From: Truepera sp. | Lineage (GTDB): Bacteria > Deinococcota > Deinococci > Deinococcales > Trueperaceae | Direction of reading: 5' to 3' | DNA length: 38,684 nucleotides | Assembly: GCA_032027045.1 (NCBI GenBank) | Contig: JAVSMU010000001.1 | Coordinates: forward strand, 2,668,971-2,707,654 | Shown here: positions 26,296-35,072 of the stretch, one piece after another | How the letters are laid out: the number at the start of each line of letters is the position of its first letter | How positions within the stretch are numbered: position 1 is the first letter of the stretch | Made by a program: the position numbers and the translations under genes | The notes under the pieces: model-generated | The model's database searches: none | Seen by the model: only the letters and a program-made list of their open reading frames with translations | Told to the model about the DNA's origin: nothing

Positions 26296-27413
26296 AGGTC
26301 ATGGTCGTGGGCAACATCGTCCAGTCGTTGGTCAACTTCAGAGGGCCCCTACTTCACGCGATGGTGGAACTCGGCCACGAGGTAGTGGCCGTGGCTCCGG
26401 AGGAGGACCTCCACTACGAGGAGGAGCTTAGCCGCCTGGGCGTCAAGTACCGCTGGGTGCCACTCGACCGGGCAGGCTTCAACCCAGCCTCGGATCTACG
26501 CTTCATGTGCGCCCTGCGGCGGCTGATGATCGAGGAACGGCCTGACGTCTTCCTCGGGTATACGATCAAGCCGGTCATCTACGGGAATCTTGGGGCTCGC
26601 CTCGCCGGCGTGCCCGCCCGTGGCGCCCTGATCACGGGCCTTGGCTATGCCTTCGGCGACGACGGACTGAAGCAGCGGCTGGTCGGCCTTGTCGCGAGCG
26701 TGCTTTACGCTTTGGCCCTGGCAGGGGCGAGAGTGGTCTTCTTCCAGAACCCTGACGACCGCGGCGAGTTCATACGCCGGCGCCTCGTCGATCCGTCACT
26801 GGCCACCGTCGTGGCTGGGTCCGGCGTGGATCTGGACCGGTTCACGAGCAGCGAGCCTCCACCCCCACCGCCTGTCTTCCTTTTGATCGCGCGGCTGATT
26901 AGGGAGAAGGGCATCGAGGAGTTCGTCGAAGCAGCGCGAGACCTGAAGGAGCGCTATCCGGAAGCACGCTTCCAGCTGCTCGGTCCGACGGACAAGAACC
27001 CGACAGCCGTCTCACCATCGTGGATAGACGAGCAGCAGCGTGCAGGCGTGATCGAGTACATGGGAGTGACGAATGACGTTCGACCCTTCCTCCACGCCGC
27101 CTCGGTTTTCGTCCTTCCTTCTTACCGTGAAGGCACCCCGCGCACGGTCCTGGAGGCGCTCGCCACCGGACGACCCATAGTCACGACCGACGCTCCCGGG
27201 TGCCGCGAGACCGTGGTGGACGGCGTCAACGGCTTCCTCGTCATACCTAGGGATGTCCGGTCGCTGACGGAAGCGATGGAGAAGTTCATTCTCGACCCAG
27301 AACTCGTACCCAGGATGGGCCTCGCGGGCCTCGAACTAGCGCGCACCAGGTACGACGTGAGGTTCGTGAACGCAGACATGCTACATCACCTGGGGCTGCA
27401 GCCAAAGGGCTGA
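26292..27413 (+). CDS. Glycosyltransferase family 4 (GT-B fold), PglA-like
   Basis: A 373-residue cytoplasmic glycosyltransferase for repeat-unit assembly. The N-terminus MKVMVVGNIVQSLVNFRGPLLHAM and the PDVFLGYTIKPVIYGNLGARLAGVP segment are typical of the WbpT/PglA/CapM-like group. The C-terminal GT4 donor site is seen as SYREGTPRTVLEALATGRPIVTTDAPGCRETV, with the E-x7-E spacing. The donor is likely a UDP-HexNAc, but this is family-based inference. ATG 26292 overlaps the asnB2 stop (ATGA); the earlier ATG 26271 would lie inside asnB2. Confidence 0.9.
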   Translation: MKVMVVGNIVQSLVNFRGPLLHAMVELGHEVVAVAPEEDLHYEEELSRLGVKYRWVPLDRAGFNPASDLRFMCALRRLMIEERPDVFLGYTIKPVIYGNLGARLAGVPARGALITGLGYAFGDDGLKQRLVGLVASVLYALALAGARVVFFQNPDDRGEFIRRRLVDPSLATVVAGSGVDLDRFTSSEPPPPPPVFLLIARLIREKGIEEFVEAARDLKERYPEARFQLLGPTDKNPTAVSPSWIDEQQRAGVIEYMGVTNDVRPFLHAASVFVLPSYREGTPRTVLEALATGRPIVTTDAPGCRETVVDGVNGFLVIPRDVRSLTEAMEKFILDPELVPRMGLAGLELARTRYDVRFVNADMLHHLGLQPKG

Positions 27414-27499
27414 CGGCCGTTCTGGTCCAACTGCCGTCATGCTCGGGAAGCGCAGCATTCCTCGCTCAAGAGAGGGAACTTTGTTGTGACGTCCATCAT

Positions 27500-27518
27500 C
27501 ATGCCACCTTCCGGCATG
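27500..27518. repeat. Short inverted repeat upstream of the aminotransferase gene
   Basis: CATGCC-N7-GGCATG is a perfect 6-bp dyad in the 218-bp gap 27414-27631, of operator-like size. Nothing else clear is seen in that gap. Confidence 0.3.
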
Positions 27519-27631
27519 TAGATATCATGAGCCGCAGCTAGCCGTACGAAACCGGCTTCAGGGGCTGGATCGGCGCCCGTTATTGGCGCAAGGATGCAGC
27601 CCGCGGTTCGTGGCGACAGAAAGGCTTTTCG

Positions 27632-28825
27632 ATGAGCACAGTTCTCACTCCGCCCAACATCGATTGGGCCCCATGGCCCACATTCAACGAAGAACAGGTT
27701 CAAGCCGTAGCAGACGTTCTTCGGTCCGGACGCGTCAACCAGTGGACCGGCTCCGAGGTCCGAGAGTTCGAGAAGGACTACGCCTCCTACCTTGGGCGTG
27801 CGCACGCCGTTGCCGTCATGAACGGCACGGCCGCTCTTGAACTCGCACTGAAGGCCTTGGGTGTAGGTGCGGGTGACGAGGTCATCACCACCCCGAGGAC
27901 CTTCATCGCCTCCGCCAGTTCCGCGGTGCTGCAGGGGGCCACTCCGGTCTTCGCGGACGTCGACCGCGACAGCGGCAACATAACGGCCGACACCATCGAG
28001 AAAGTGATCACGCCAAGGACGAAGGCGATCATCGTGGTGCACTTGGGCGGGTGGCCGGCCGACATGGACGCCATCATGCGCCTCGCCAGGGCCAACGGGA
28101 TCCTGGTTATCGAGGACTGCGCGCAGGCCCATGGCGCAAGCCACAAGGGCCGGCCGGTCGGATCGTTCGGCGACGCTGCGGCGTTCTCCTTCTGCCAGGA
28201 CAAGATCATCACCACTGGCGGCGAGGGGGGCATGGTAGCGCTCGATGACGAGGCGGCGTGGAACGTGGCCTGGTCCTACAAGGACCACGGGAAGAGCTAC
28301 GACGCCGTCTTTCATAGGGAGCATGCGCCCGGATTCCGCTGGCTGCACGAGAGCTTCGGCACTAACTGGCGGATGACCGAGATCCAGGCAGTGCTCGGGC
28401 GACTCCAACTACGCGACCTCCCCGAGACCCTTAGGGTGCGCAACGAGAACGCGAAGATCCTACGCGAAGCGCTAGCGGAACAGCCGGCGCTCCGTATCCC
28501 CGCGGTCGAGCCGCCGGACATCCATGCCTATTACAAGTTCTACGTTTACGTGGTGCCTGAGGCTTTGAAGGACGACTGGAGCAGGGACCGGGTACAGGTC
28601 GAGTTGAATGCTACCGGCGTGCCCGTGACCTCAGGCAGTTGCAGTGAGATCTACAACGAGGTCGCGTTCACTGCGCTGAACATGAATCCCGCTGAACCCT
28701 TACCCTTTGCCAAGGAACTTGGAGAGACATCGCTGATGTTCCAGGTCCACCCCGGGCTTGCGGAAGCCTCGTTGCGGCAGGCGGCAGACGCGGTAAACGA
28801 CGTGTTGGCGCGAGCCACTCGCTGA
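27632..28825 (+). CDS. DegT/DnrJ/EryC1/StrS sugar aminotransferase
   Basis: PLP-dependent aminotransferase (397 residues) that aminates a keto-sugar nucleotide. The PLP lysine is Lys191 in FSFCQDKIITTGGEGG, with the cofactor Asp162 in VIEDCAQAHGA and the MNGTAALELALKALG phosphate loop. The C-terminus GSCSEIYNE is typical of the WecE/AHBA group. With the 4,6-dehydratase at 15377 it would make a 4-amino-4,6-dideoxy sugar, as in PglE/WbpE-like pathways. ATG 27632 has AGAAAGG 7 nt upstream. No acetyltransferase of the PglD type is seen nearby. Confidence 0.92.
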   Translation: MSTVLTPPNIDWAPWPTFNEEQVQAVADVLRSGRVNQWTGSEVREFEKDYASYLGRAHAVAVMNGTAALELALKALGVGAGDEVITTPRTFIASASSAVLQGATPVFADVDRDSGNITADTIEKVITPRTKAIIVVHLGGWPADMDAIMRLARANGILVIEDCAQAHGASHKGRPVGSFGDAAAFSFCQDKIITTGGEGGMVALDDEAAWNVAWSYKDHGKSYDAVFHREHAPGFRWLHESFGTNWRMTEIQAVLGRLQLRDLPETLRVRNENAKILREALAEQPALRIPAVEPPDIHAYYKFYVYVVPEALKDDWSRDRVQVELNATGVPVTSGSCSEIYNEVAFTALNMNPAEPLPFAKELGETSLMFQVHPGLAEASLRQAADAVNDVLARATR

Positions 28826-28861
28826 GCTATAGCGGTGCGTGTGGGCTATGCTAGTACCTTC

Positions 28862-28906
28862 ATGGATGTCAGCTCCTTAAGTGACGGTGGGTCGATGGCC
28901 CCGTGA
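28862..28906 (+). CDS. Putative 14-residue leader peptide overlapping the Wzz-like start
   Basis: ATG 28862 opens a short frame encoding MDVSSLSDGGSMAP that ends at TGA 28904-28906, overlapping the GTG of the next gene by 3 nt (GTGA). A TATGCT -10-like element (28847-28852) ends 9 nt before the ATG. The following gene has only a weak Shine-Dalgarno, so this frame could deliver ribosomes to it. Too short for statistical support; inferred from layout only. Confidence 0.3.
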   Translation: MDVSSLSDGGSMAP

Positions 28907-30522
28907 CCGAACAACAGGTTGTAAAGATCTCGTTCAGAGAAGCGTTCCACTTCTTGGTTCGTGGCTTCCTTCCGGCCCTGGCCGTGGCCGTGGCAGCAGG
29001 TCTGTTGGCCTACTTCGCGACCCGTGACCCAGTGCCGATCTACCGCTCGACCGCAATCCTCCTTGCAACTCGCCCGGCGACCGGCTACTCGGGCTCGGTC
29101 AACATCCTCGAGCCCACCCAGGTCGATCCGGACGTTTACCGCTCGGCAATCGTCCAGGGCGGCCTATTGGAGGCGGCGCTGGCCAACGTGTTCGGTGAGA
29201 CGCCGTCTATTCAACAGTTGACGGAATGGCGGCGGCGCGTCCGGGTCCGAGTCGACGAGAACCTCATCTCCGGCCTGGTCCGTATCGAGGTTGACGACAA
29301 GGACCCGGAAGTTGCCGCCCACGTCGCGAATGCACTGTCGGACTCCCTCCTGGCATGGGATCGGGACAGGGTAACCAGGAACCTACAAGCCACGGCAACG
29401 GCCCTGAGTCGTTCGGTCGCGTTGCTAGGGGCGCAGATCGCCACCGCGGAGCAGGCGGGTGACGACGCAACGGCCCAGGTGTTGAAGGCAACGAGGGATC
29501 AGCGTCTAGGTCAGTTGAGGGCAGCAGACGCCCTCAACCTCTCGGCCGTCGTGCTGGGGCTCCTCGAACCCTTCAAGTCCGCAGTCGTCGAGCCCGATCC
29601 CGTGAACGACAAGGCCCTCTTCATGACGGTGATCGCCTTCGCACTATTCTTCGTCCTCTCCTACGTCGTCATGTTCTTCGCCGGGATCACCGATCCGAGG
29701 ATCAGGAACACGGATGATCTGACGAAGGCCACGGGCATCGAACCCATGACCACACTCCCCGACGAGAGGCGGGGGCCTGCGTTCCTCGAGGCCCTGGCAC
29801 GCTTGGCGCTACCGCTGCCGACGACGGCGGCGCTTACCGCCCCCACAAGTGGCACCTCCCCTGCTGCGGGACAGGTAATCGTAGTGACGTCACCCACCAC
29901 CGTCCGTGAGCGCTCCTTGTTGGCGAGGCATCTGGCCATGGCATACGCGAGGGCGGGATGGCGCGTCTTGCTGGTGGACGCGGATCTGAAAGAAGGTTTC
30001 ATCTCGGCCTCGCTGTCGGCTGCGCCGCTGACGACGTCGTTGGTCGAGCTCCTGCGAGGCGTCGAAGACGCCGGCCCGGGCTCCATTGCGAACGGCTCGG
30101 GCACGCATTTCGATCTGATCCCTGCCGGTACGGTGCCGATCGACGGAGGCGCACTGTTGTTGGGCCGCAGGATCTCGTGGCTCATCGGCCGGTGGCGCTC
30201 GAAGTACGACGTGGTGGTCATCGACTCCACGGCGCTAGCGGCGTCTGCAGGGACCCTATCAATGGCCCGCGACGCAGATGCCGTAGTACTGGTGGCCAAA
30301 GCGAACAGCACGCGAATCGCGGCAGCGCAGGAAGCGGTCAGAGAACTCAAGCGCGCCGGGTCCAGCTTCATCGGAACCGTCCTGGCCGGAGTGGGCGCCC
30401 CGCTGCGAGGCTCGAAGGCGCCGAGACGGGGGGCCATGACTGCCAGCCCCGACATGAAGTCGACGCAAGTGACTCATGCGGCTCGCGCCAAGGTCGTGCA
30501 GCGGCCGAGGCGCGGAGCTTAA
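28903..30522 (+). CDS. Wzz-like chain-length protein fused to a degenerate BY-kinase domain
   Basis: A 539-residue inner-membrane protein of the Wzz/Wzc type that would control polysaccharide chain length and export. Helix 1 is about residues 21-39 and helix 2 about 238-261, with a periplasmic loop between them (Wzz domain, IYRSTAILLATRP onward). The cytoplasmic part has an intact Walker A' VLLVDADL (355-362) and a Walker B-like YDVVVIDS (435-442). Walker A, however, reads TSPTTVRERSLLARHLA at 329-345 where Wzc/CapB have GEGKS/T, so the invariant Lys is Arg and both Gly are lost. The C-terminal tail (500-539) contains no tyrosine and is basic. It is probably a pseudokinase. The GTG start follows an in-frame stop by seven codons, so there is no upstream alternative. 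Confidence 0.85.
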   Translation: MTEQQVVKISFREAFHFLVRGFLPALAVAVAAGLLAYFATRDPVPIYRSTAILLATRPATGYSGSVNILEPTQVDPDVYRSAIVQGGLLEAALANVFGETPSIQQLTEWRRRVRVRVDENLISGLVRIEVDDKDPEVAAHVANALSDSLLAWDRDRVTRNLQATATALSRSVALLGAQIATAEQAGDDATAQVLKATRDQRLGQLRAADALNLSAVVLGLLEPFKSAVVEPDPVNDKALFMTVIAFALFFVLSYVVMFFAGITDPRIRNTDDLTKATGIEPMTTLPDERRGPAFLEALARLALPLPTTAALTAPTSGTSPAAGQVIVVTSPTTVRERSLLARHLAMAYARAGWRVLLVDADLKEGFISASLSAAPLTTSLVELLRGVEDAGPGSIANGSGTHFDLIPAGTVPIDGGALLLGRRISWLIGRWRSKYDVVVIDSTALAASAGTLSMARDADAVVLVAKANSTRIAAAQEAVRELKRAGSSFIGTVLAGVGAPLRGSKAPRRGAMTASPDMKSTQVTHAARAKVVQRPRRGA

Positions 30523-30557
30523 GTCCTGGTCGTTCACCTTCCGAAACTGGTCCAAGG

Positions 30558-30599
30558 ACAACGTGGGCTAGACAACCTGGGCTAGACAACCTGGGCTAA
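30558..30599. repeat. 14-bp tandem repeat (three copies) reaching into the wzx stop codon
   Basis: ACAAC(G/C)(T)GGGCTAG repeats three times between the Wzz-like gene and wzx. The last copy contains the wzx stop on the minus strand, so the stop-bearing segment has been duplicated, as at 19065-19125. Confidence 0.75.
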
Positions 30600-32014
30600 C
30601 TGCCGTATGAGGCCAGCTTGTGGAAGAAGCGGCGGTCGATGATCAGCAGGCACAGGGCATACAAGGTGACGCCGATGGCTACCTGAGCGAGAAGGGCGAG
30701 CGGACCCCGCCAGCCGCTGATCAGCACGAGGCCGGCTCCCATGGCCGCGGCAGCCAGGAAGATCGGGAAGGCCTCCTTGTCGGGTAGCGGCACCACGAAC
30801 TCTCTACGGCCGAACCCCCAGGAGAGCAGCATTGCCACGAGTTGAGCCGCCAACGTGGCGTACACCGCCCCCAGAATGCCCACCCTGGGAATCAGCAACA
30901 CGTTCAAGCCAACGTTGAGCGACGCGGTGATGATCACGATCCAAACCTGAATGATCGTGCTCCCGCTCAGTTGGAAGGACAGGTCGAGGTAGAAGGACTT
31001 CAGCCCGGCGACGAGTGCAGCGATGGCGATTCCAGGAATGATGACGGCCGCGGCGGCTCTGAACTCCGCGCCTACCATCACCGCCGCGATGTTCTGTGCA
31101 AGGATCGAGAGGCCGATGGCCGCCGGCAACCCGATGACCAACAATAAACGCAGCGTCCAGCGCAACATCTGTTGCGCGGCTGCCGAGCCTTCCTTCTCGA
31201 ACGCCGACACTATCAGGGGATAGGCCGCCAGGTTGACGATGGTGAGCAGCATGCCGAGCGTGAACTGCGCAAGGTCGTAACCCACGGCGTACTGCCCAGC
31301 GGCCGCTTGGTCGATGAAGCCGGCAAGCATGAACCGATCGGAGCTGCTGATCACGAACGCGAGGGCGCCCGTTGCCGCCAAAGGCAGACCGTAGCGCGCG
31401 AGCTGCCGAGCGAGTTCAGGGTCGAACCTTTTCCGTGCGGCCGCCAGCCATTCTGTTGCGCCACCAAGGGCTATCAGGGGGAACAGCATCGAAGCTATCA
31501 GACCGATAAGTAGCCCGATTGCGCCCATGCCGGCCGCAGCGAGGCCGGCGCCTATCAGGAGACCGATGAGCGCCTTGGAACCGGAATAGAAGCCGTAGCG
31601 CATGGGCGAAAGCACGGATCTCTCACGTTCCGTGGTGATCTCGAATGCTCCTTGCACCACGAATATGCCGGCCCCGAGAAGGACGAGCTGCCGCGTGAAA
31701 TCGTTAGCGATGAACAACCAGGCCGAGGCTATGGTCAGGGCGCTCACGCCTAGAGCGAGCGCCAAGTACATGCGAAACAAAGTCGCTAGGGTGGTCGTGG
31801 CGTCGTTGCCGGCCTTGGGCAGGAAGCGAAGTAGAGTCAGGCGCAACCAACGTAGGAGTACAGCGTCAGCAGCGCCAACCGCAGCGATCGTAAGGGTGTA
31901 AGCGCCGTACTGATCCGGATTGAGCAACCGAGTGTAGATGGCTATGGCCAAGAAGTTGAGGACCCCTGGCAAGCCCCGCGCCACCAGGTAATGAACGCCG
32001 TGACGAAGGAGCAT
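30596..32014 (-). CDS. Wzx-type polysaccharide flippase (MOP superfamily)
   Basis: A 472-residue multi-pass membrane protein that would flip the undecaprenyl-linked repeat unit to the outside. The N-terminus HGVHYLVARGLPGVLNFLAIAIYTRLLNPDQYGAYTL is the standard Wzx/RfbX opening, and about 12-14 hydrophobic helices follow. The start is ATG 32014; a TAGGCT -10 element 7 nt upstream supports it, whereas the longer reading from 32068 would begin upstream of that element. It is convergent with the Wzz-like gene and divergent from a glycosyltransferase. Confidence 0.9.
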   Translation of the reverse strand: MLLRHGVHYLVARGLPGVLNFLAIAIYTRLLNPDQYGAYTLTIAAVGAADAVLLRWLRLTLLRFLPKAGNDATTTLATLFRMYLALALGVSALTIASAWLFIANDFTRQLVLLGAGIFVVQGAFEITTERERSVLSPMRYGFYSGSKALIGLLIGAGLAAAGMGAIGLLIGLIASMLFPLIALGGATEWLAAARKRFDPELARQLARYGLPLAATGALAFVISSSDRFMLAGFIDQAAAGQYAVGYDLAQFTLGMLLTIVNLAAYPLIVSAFEKEGSAAAQQMLRWTLRLLLVIGLPAAIGLSILAQNIAAVMVGAEFRAAAAVIIPGIAIAALVAGLKSFYLDLSFQLSGSTIIQVWIVIITASLNVGLNVLLIPRVGILGAVYATLAAQLVAMLLSWGFGRREFVVPLPDKEAFPIFLAAAAMGAGLVLISGWRGPLALLAQVAIGVTLYALCLLIIDRRFFHKLASYGS

Positions 32015-32021
32015 GCCGCAC

Positions 32022-32027
32022 AGCCTA
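32022..32027 (-). promoter_or_regulatory. -10 element of a putative leaderless promoter for wzx
   Basis: TAGGCT (minus strand) ends 7 nt before the ATG at 32014. No -35 consensus. Confidence 0.4.
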
Positions 32028-32089
32028 CTACTCGGTCCCGCACTGACGTCGCGCCAGCCCGGCCCCACAGCGGATCCTGAGGCTCAGGG

Positions 32090-32095
32090 TATTCT
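32090..32095 (+). promoter_or_regulatory. -10 element of a putative leaderless promoter for the glycosyltransferase at 32102
   Basis: TATTCT ends 6 nt before GTG 32102; no Shine-Dalgarno between. It is back-to-back with the wzx element 62 bp away. Confidence 0.45.
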
Positions 32096-32101
32096 CTTGG
32101 C

Positions 32102-33211
32102 GTGGACGACGATTCGATGCGGCCGCTACGAGTGGCCCTGCTGCTGCCAAGCCTCACGGGAGGCGGAGCGGAGCGCGTGACTCTCAACCTGATCGAGGGG
32201 CTCGTCGAATTGGGCTGCGAAGTAGACCTGGTGCTTTTCACGGCAACCGGGGACTTGGTGGGCGCGGTTCCTGAAGGCGCTAATGTGGTGGATTTGCGGT
32301 GTGAGAGGGCGTTGCGTTCTCCGCTGCCCATTGCGCGCTACCTGAGAAAGCGTAGGCCGGCCGTGATGGTAGCGAACATGGGGCACACGAACCTGGTGGC
32401 GTTGCTTGCAAGGTCGCTAGCCCGCGTGCCTACGCGACTCGTGTTGACGGAACACTCGACCGTCTCAGCCACCGCGGCCGGCCTCAAAGACCGCGCCTAC
32501 CGCCTCCTCGCAAAGATGGCCTATCCCTCCGCCGAGTCGATAGTGGCGGTGTCCAAGGGAGTTGCAGAGAGCCTCGTCGCCAACCTTGGGCTTGCCGAAG
32601 GCACCATTGACGTGATCTACAACCCCGTCCTCGCGAAACGTTACTGGCAGGCGCTCGAAGTTCCCGCAGAGCATCCGTGGTTTGGAGCGGACCAGCCGCC
32701 CGTGGTCTTGGGGGCCGGAAGGCTGGTGGCTCCGAAGGACTTTCCGACCCTCATCAAGGCTTTTGCCCGCGTACGTGAGACGCGCGAGGCGCGCCTCATG
32801 ATCATAGGCGAGGGCCCGGAACGCTCAGCGCTCGAGTCACTGATTCGCGAACAGGGTCTGGGCGGTTCCGTGTTGCTCCCCGGGTTCGCCAGCAACCCGG
32901 TGGCGCTGATGGCCGGCGCCTCGGCCTTCGTACTTTCGTCCGTGCGCGAGGGATTGCCGACCGTGCTAATCGAGGCCCTGGCTTCGGGAGTTCCGGTGGT
33001 GTCCACAGACTGCGAGAGCGGGCCGCGCGAGATCCTGCAAGGGGGGCGCCTCGGGCGACTGGTTCCCGTAGGGGACATCGGGGCGCTCGCGACAGCCATC
33101 GCGGAAGCCCTGGACAGCGCCCATGAGAAGGTAGACCCCGAGTTCCTGGAAGTCTACACGCCGATCTCTGCCGCAAGACAATACCTTGATGCGGCCGGCT
33201 ACCATGGGTAG
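32102..33211 (+). CDS. Glycosyltransferase family 4
   Basis: A 369-residue GT-B enzyme. The N-terminal LLLPSLTGGGAERVTLNLIEGL is the acceptor-domain loop found in many GT4 proteins, and the C-terminal SSVREGLPTVLIEALASGVPVVSTDCESGPREIL gives the donor site; CESGPREIL is typical of the GalNAc/Gal-transferring PglJ/PglH-like group. A second conserved Lys is in GAGRLVAPKDFPTLIKAF. It starts at GTG 32102, with MRPLRVALL a possible later start at 32117. Its end overlaps the polymerase gene, so they form one unit. Confidence 0.92.
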   Translation: MDDDSMRPLRVALLLPSLTGGGAERVTLNLIEGLVELGCEVDLVLFTATGDLVGAVPEGANVVDLRCERALRSPLPIARYLRKRRPAVMVANMGHTNLVALLARSLARVPTRLVLTEHSTVSATAAGLKDRAYRLLAKMAYPSAESIVAVSKGVAESLVANLGLAEGTIDVIYNPVLAKRYWQALEVPAEHPWFGADQPPVVLGAGRLVAPKDFPTLIKAFARVRETREARLMIIGEGPERSALESLIREQGLGGSVLLPGFASNPVALMAGASAFVLSSVREGLPTVLIEALASGVPVVSTDCESGPREILQGGRLGRLVPVGDIGALATAIAEALDSAHEKVDPEFLEVYTPISAARQYLDAAGYHG

Positions 33212-34454
33212 CGTTACGCAACGTCTGGCTTTTCTCAGCGTATTGCTCTTCGTCCTGGTACTGCCGATCGAGAACGTGTTCGTACTGCCGACGGTAGGCA
33301 GTCTCAGTCGATTGATCGGGCTGGTGATGGTCGTAAGTGCCATACCCACGTTCCTGACGCGAGGTTCATTCGCTGTTCGGCGCCAAAGCCTCGTCGTCGT
33401 GCTCCTTGGCCTCTTCGTTCTGTGGACTTTCGCCAGCCTGCTTTGGAGCGTTGAAGCCTCGAGTACTCTCAACTATGCCTCTACGTTCACGCAGATTCTA
33501 CTATTCGTCATCGTCATCTGGCAGGTGAGTACGTATCCTGCGGCTGTACAAGCCATTCAGCAGGCTTACGTCATAGGCTGCACACTGGCTGGGCTAGACG
33601 GGATCAGGAATTTCATCTTGGACAACGAGGCGGTCTTCCGGCGCTTCGCCGTTTCCAATACGGATCCAAACGACTACGCGCTCGCGCTCGCCCTAGGCAT
33701 ACCGATGGCATGGCAATTGTTCGCCACGGGCCGCGGCTGGTGGCGCTTCCTCAACCTCCTTTTCATACCTGTGGCCCTGGGAATGATAGTGCTTTCCGCG
33801 TCGCGCGGCGGAACCATCGCGGCCCTGGTCGCGCTACTGGTGGTGCCTCTGGGGCTAAGAACGCTAGACCGGTTCGGACGGCGCGCAGTCCTTAGCTTGG
33901 TGGTCGCCAGCGCTCTGGCCGTTCCCGTGTTCTGGAACGACATAGCAGCCGTCGTGGGCAGCAACATCGAGCGGATCGGCACGATCGGGACGGAGATTAC
34001 CTCAGGAACCCTGAACGAAAGAGAGGTGCTCTGGGCGGCCGGCATGGAGGCCCTGTCGAGGCGGCCTATCATCGGCGTCGGGGGCGGTGCATTCCCGGCG
34101 GCCATCGAGAAAGTGTCCGGCCTGCGCTCGCCTGCCCACAACACGTTCATCTCCGTTGCTGTCGAGACCGGCACCGTCGGCTTCGTGCTTTTCGTCGCCA
34201 TCCTCGCGGTGGCCATTACCCCGCACCTACGTGCCTTCAACGCGCGCTCGATGCCCAGTATCGTGCTGTTCGCTACTTTGCTGATTGGAATCGTTCCTCT
34301 GACCTGGGAGTTCCGGAAGCCGACATGGCTGGTCATCGCGCTTCTATTGTTGACGCGCGGCGTTCTGGTCGGTCGCTTCACCGCCCCCGGATCCGCTGCC
34401 GCCCCGGTTAGTGATGGCAGCGCCCAGGAAGTCGCGGTGGAGCGACGGCCCTGA
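33189..34454 (+). CDS. O-antigen polymerase/ligase family membrane protein (Wzy_C)
   Basis: A 421-residue polytopic protein with about ten or more hydrophobic segments and a large loop (roughly residues 235-320) containing the Wzy_C signature: REVLWAAGMEALSRRPIIGVGGGAF, then SPAHNTFISVAVETGTVGFVLF. Members either polymerise repeat units (Wzy) or ligate O-antigen to lipid A (WaaL); with Wzx and a Wzz-like protein present, polymerase is more likely. The start is ATG 33189 or ATG 33204, both overlapping the preceding gene; I list the first. Confidence 0.88.
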   Translation: MRPATMGSVTQRLAFLSVLLFVLVLPIENVFVLPTVGSLSRLIGLVMVVSAIPTFLTRGSFAVRRQSLVVVLLGLFVLWTFASLLWSVEASSTLNYASTFTQILLFVIVIWQVSTYPAAVQAIQQAYVIGCTLAGLDGIRNFILDNEAVFRRFAVSNTDPNDYALALALGIPMAWQLFATGRGWWRFLNLLFIPVALGMIVLSASRGGTIAALVALLVVPLGLRTLDRFGRRAVLSLVVASALAVPVFWNDIAAVVGSNIERIGTIGTEITSGTLNEREVLWAAGMEALSRRPIIGVGGGAFPAAIEKVSGLRSPAHNTFISVAVETGTVGFVLFVAILAVAITPHLRAFNARSMPSIVLFATLLIGIVPLTWEFRKPTWLVIALLLLTRGVLVGRFTAPGSAAAPVSDGSAQEVAVERRP

Positions 34455-35072
34455 CTTGAACGTAGGCCAGTTGGGAAATCACGGATGGTCAGTGCCGGAC
34501 GCGAATACGGGGGCGCGGAAAACGGTCCATGGACACCCACGTTCCCGCGGTTTTGGGGGAAACCCACCTTGCCACCCGGAGCGCGGGTCACGCCGGACTT
34601 CCGGAATGCTGACCAACTGCAGTGGCCAGGCCCGTGCAAGTCGGTCAGACCCACTACACTTGTGCTGTTTGTCACTTCTGGCTCCGCTCGACCTTCTGGC
34701 TGAGAGCACCCGGAGATGTTCGCGGATGAGATTTGTGGTGCTGCACGCAGGAAACGCTTAACCGTCGCGAGGATCGGAGCAGGCCCGCGCGCAGCCTTCG
34801 AAGACCGAGACCCGCAACCGAACCCTCACCTCCGGATTCTCACTCCCAGTAGATTGGCTTCTCATGATGGCTGGATAGGCTGGCCCCCAAGACTTGACCG
34901 AGAGGTCAGCTTGACGTCCTTGGCAGTGCTGAGGGCAAACAGCGTCTGATGGGCGCAAGGCGGCGATGAAACGCTGAATCCCGAGATGGGCATCATGGGA
35001 AGCGTGGAGCCAGTGATGCAACCGGCCCTAATTCGAAGATGGTTGCTTCGGTAAAATCAGGAGTTGATTCCG
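34455..35072. other. 618-bp gap with no convincing gene
   Basis: No open frame here has recognisable similarity. Points noted: a dyad TGACC-GAGA-GGTCA at 34895-34908 of operator size, and TAAAAT at 35052-35057 just before the lipoprotein gene. The segment 34870-35030 could be a decayed gene or element end, but I cannot name it. GC content is lower than in the left of the window. Confidence 0.5.
35052..35057 (+). promoter_or_regulatory. Possible -10 element of the lipoprotein gene
   Basis: TAAAAT lies 15 nt before the GTG start at 35073; a CAGGAG Shine-Dalgarno (35058-35063) sits in between, so initiation just after the -10 would shorten the leader to a few bases. No -35 match. Confidence 0.3.

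Noticed and set aside
27437-28408. Minus-strand frame opposite the aminotransferase, extending into the 27414-27631 gap
   Set aside because: No domain match recognised and mostly opposite a clear DegT gene; the gap part alone is too short to support a gene.
34895-34939. TTGACC/TTGACG as -35 boxes in the gap before the lipoprotein
   Set aside because: No -10-like hexamer at 16-18 nt downstream of either.
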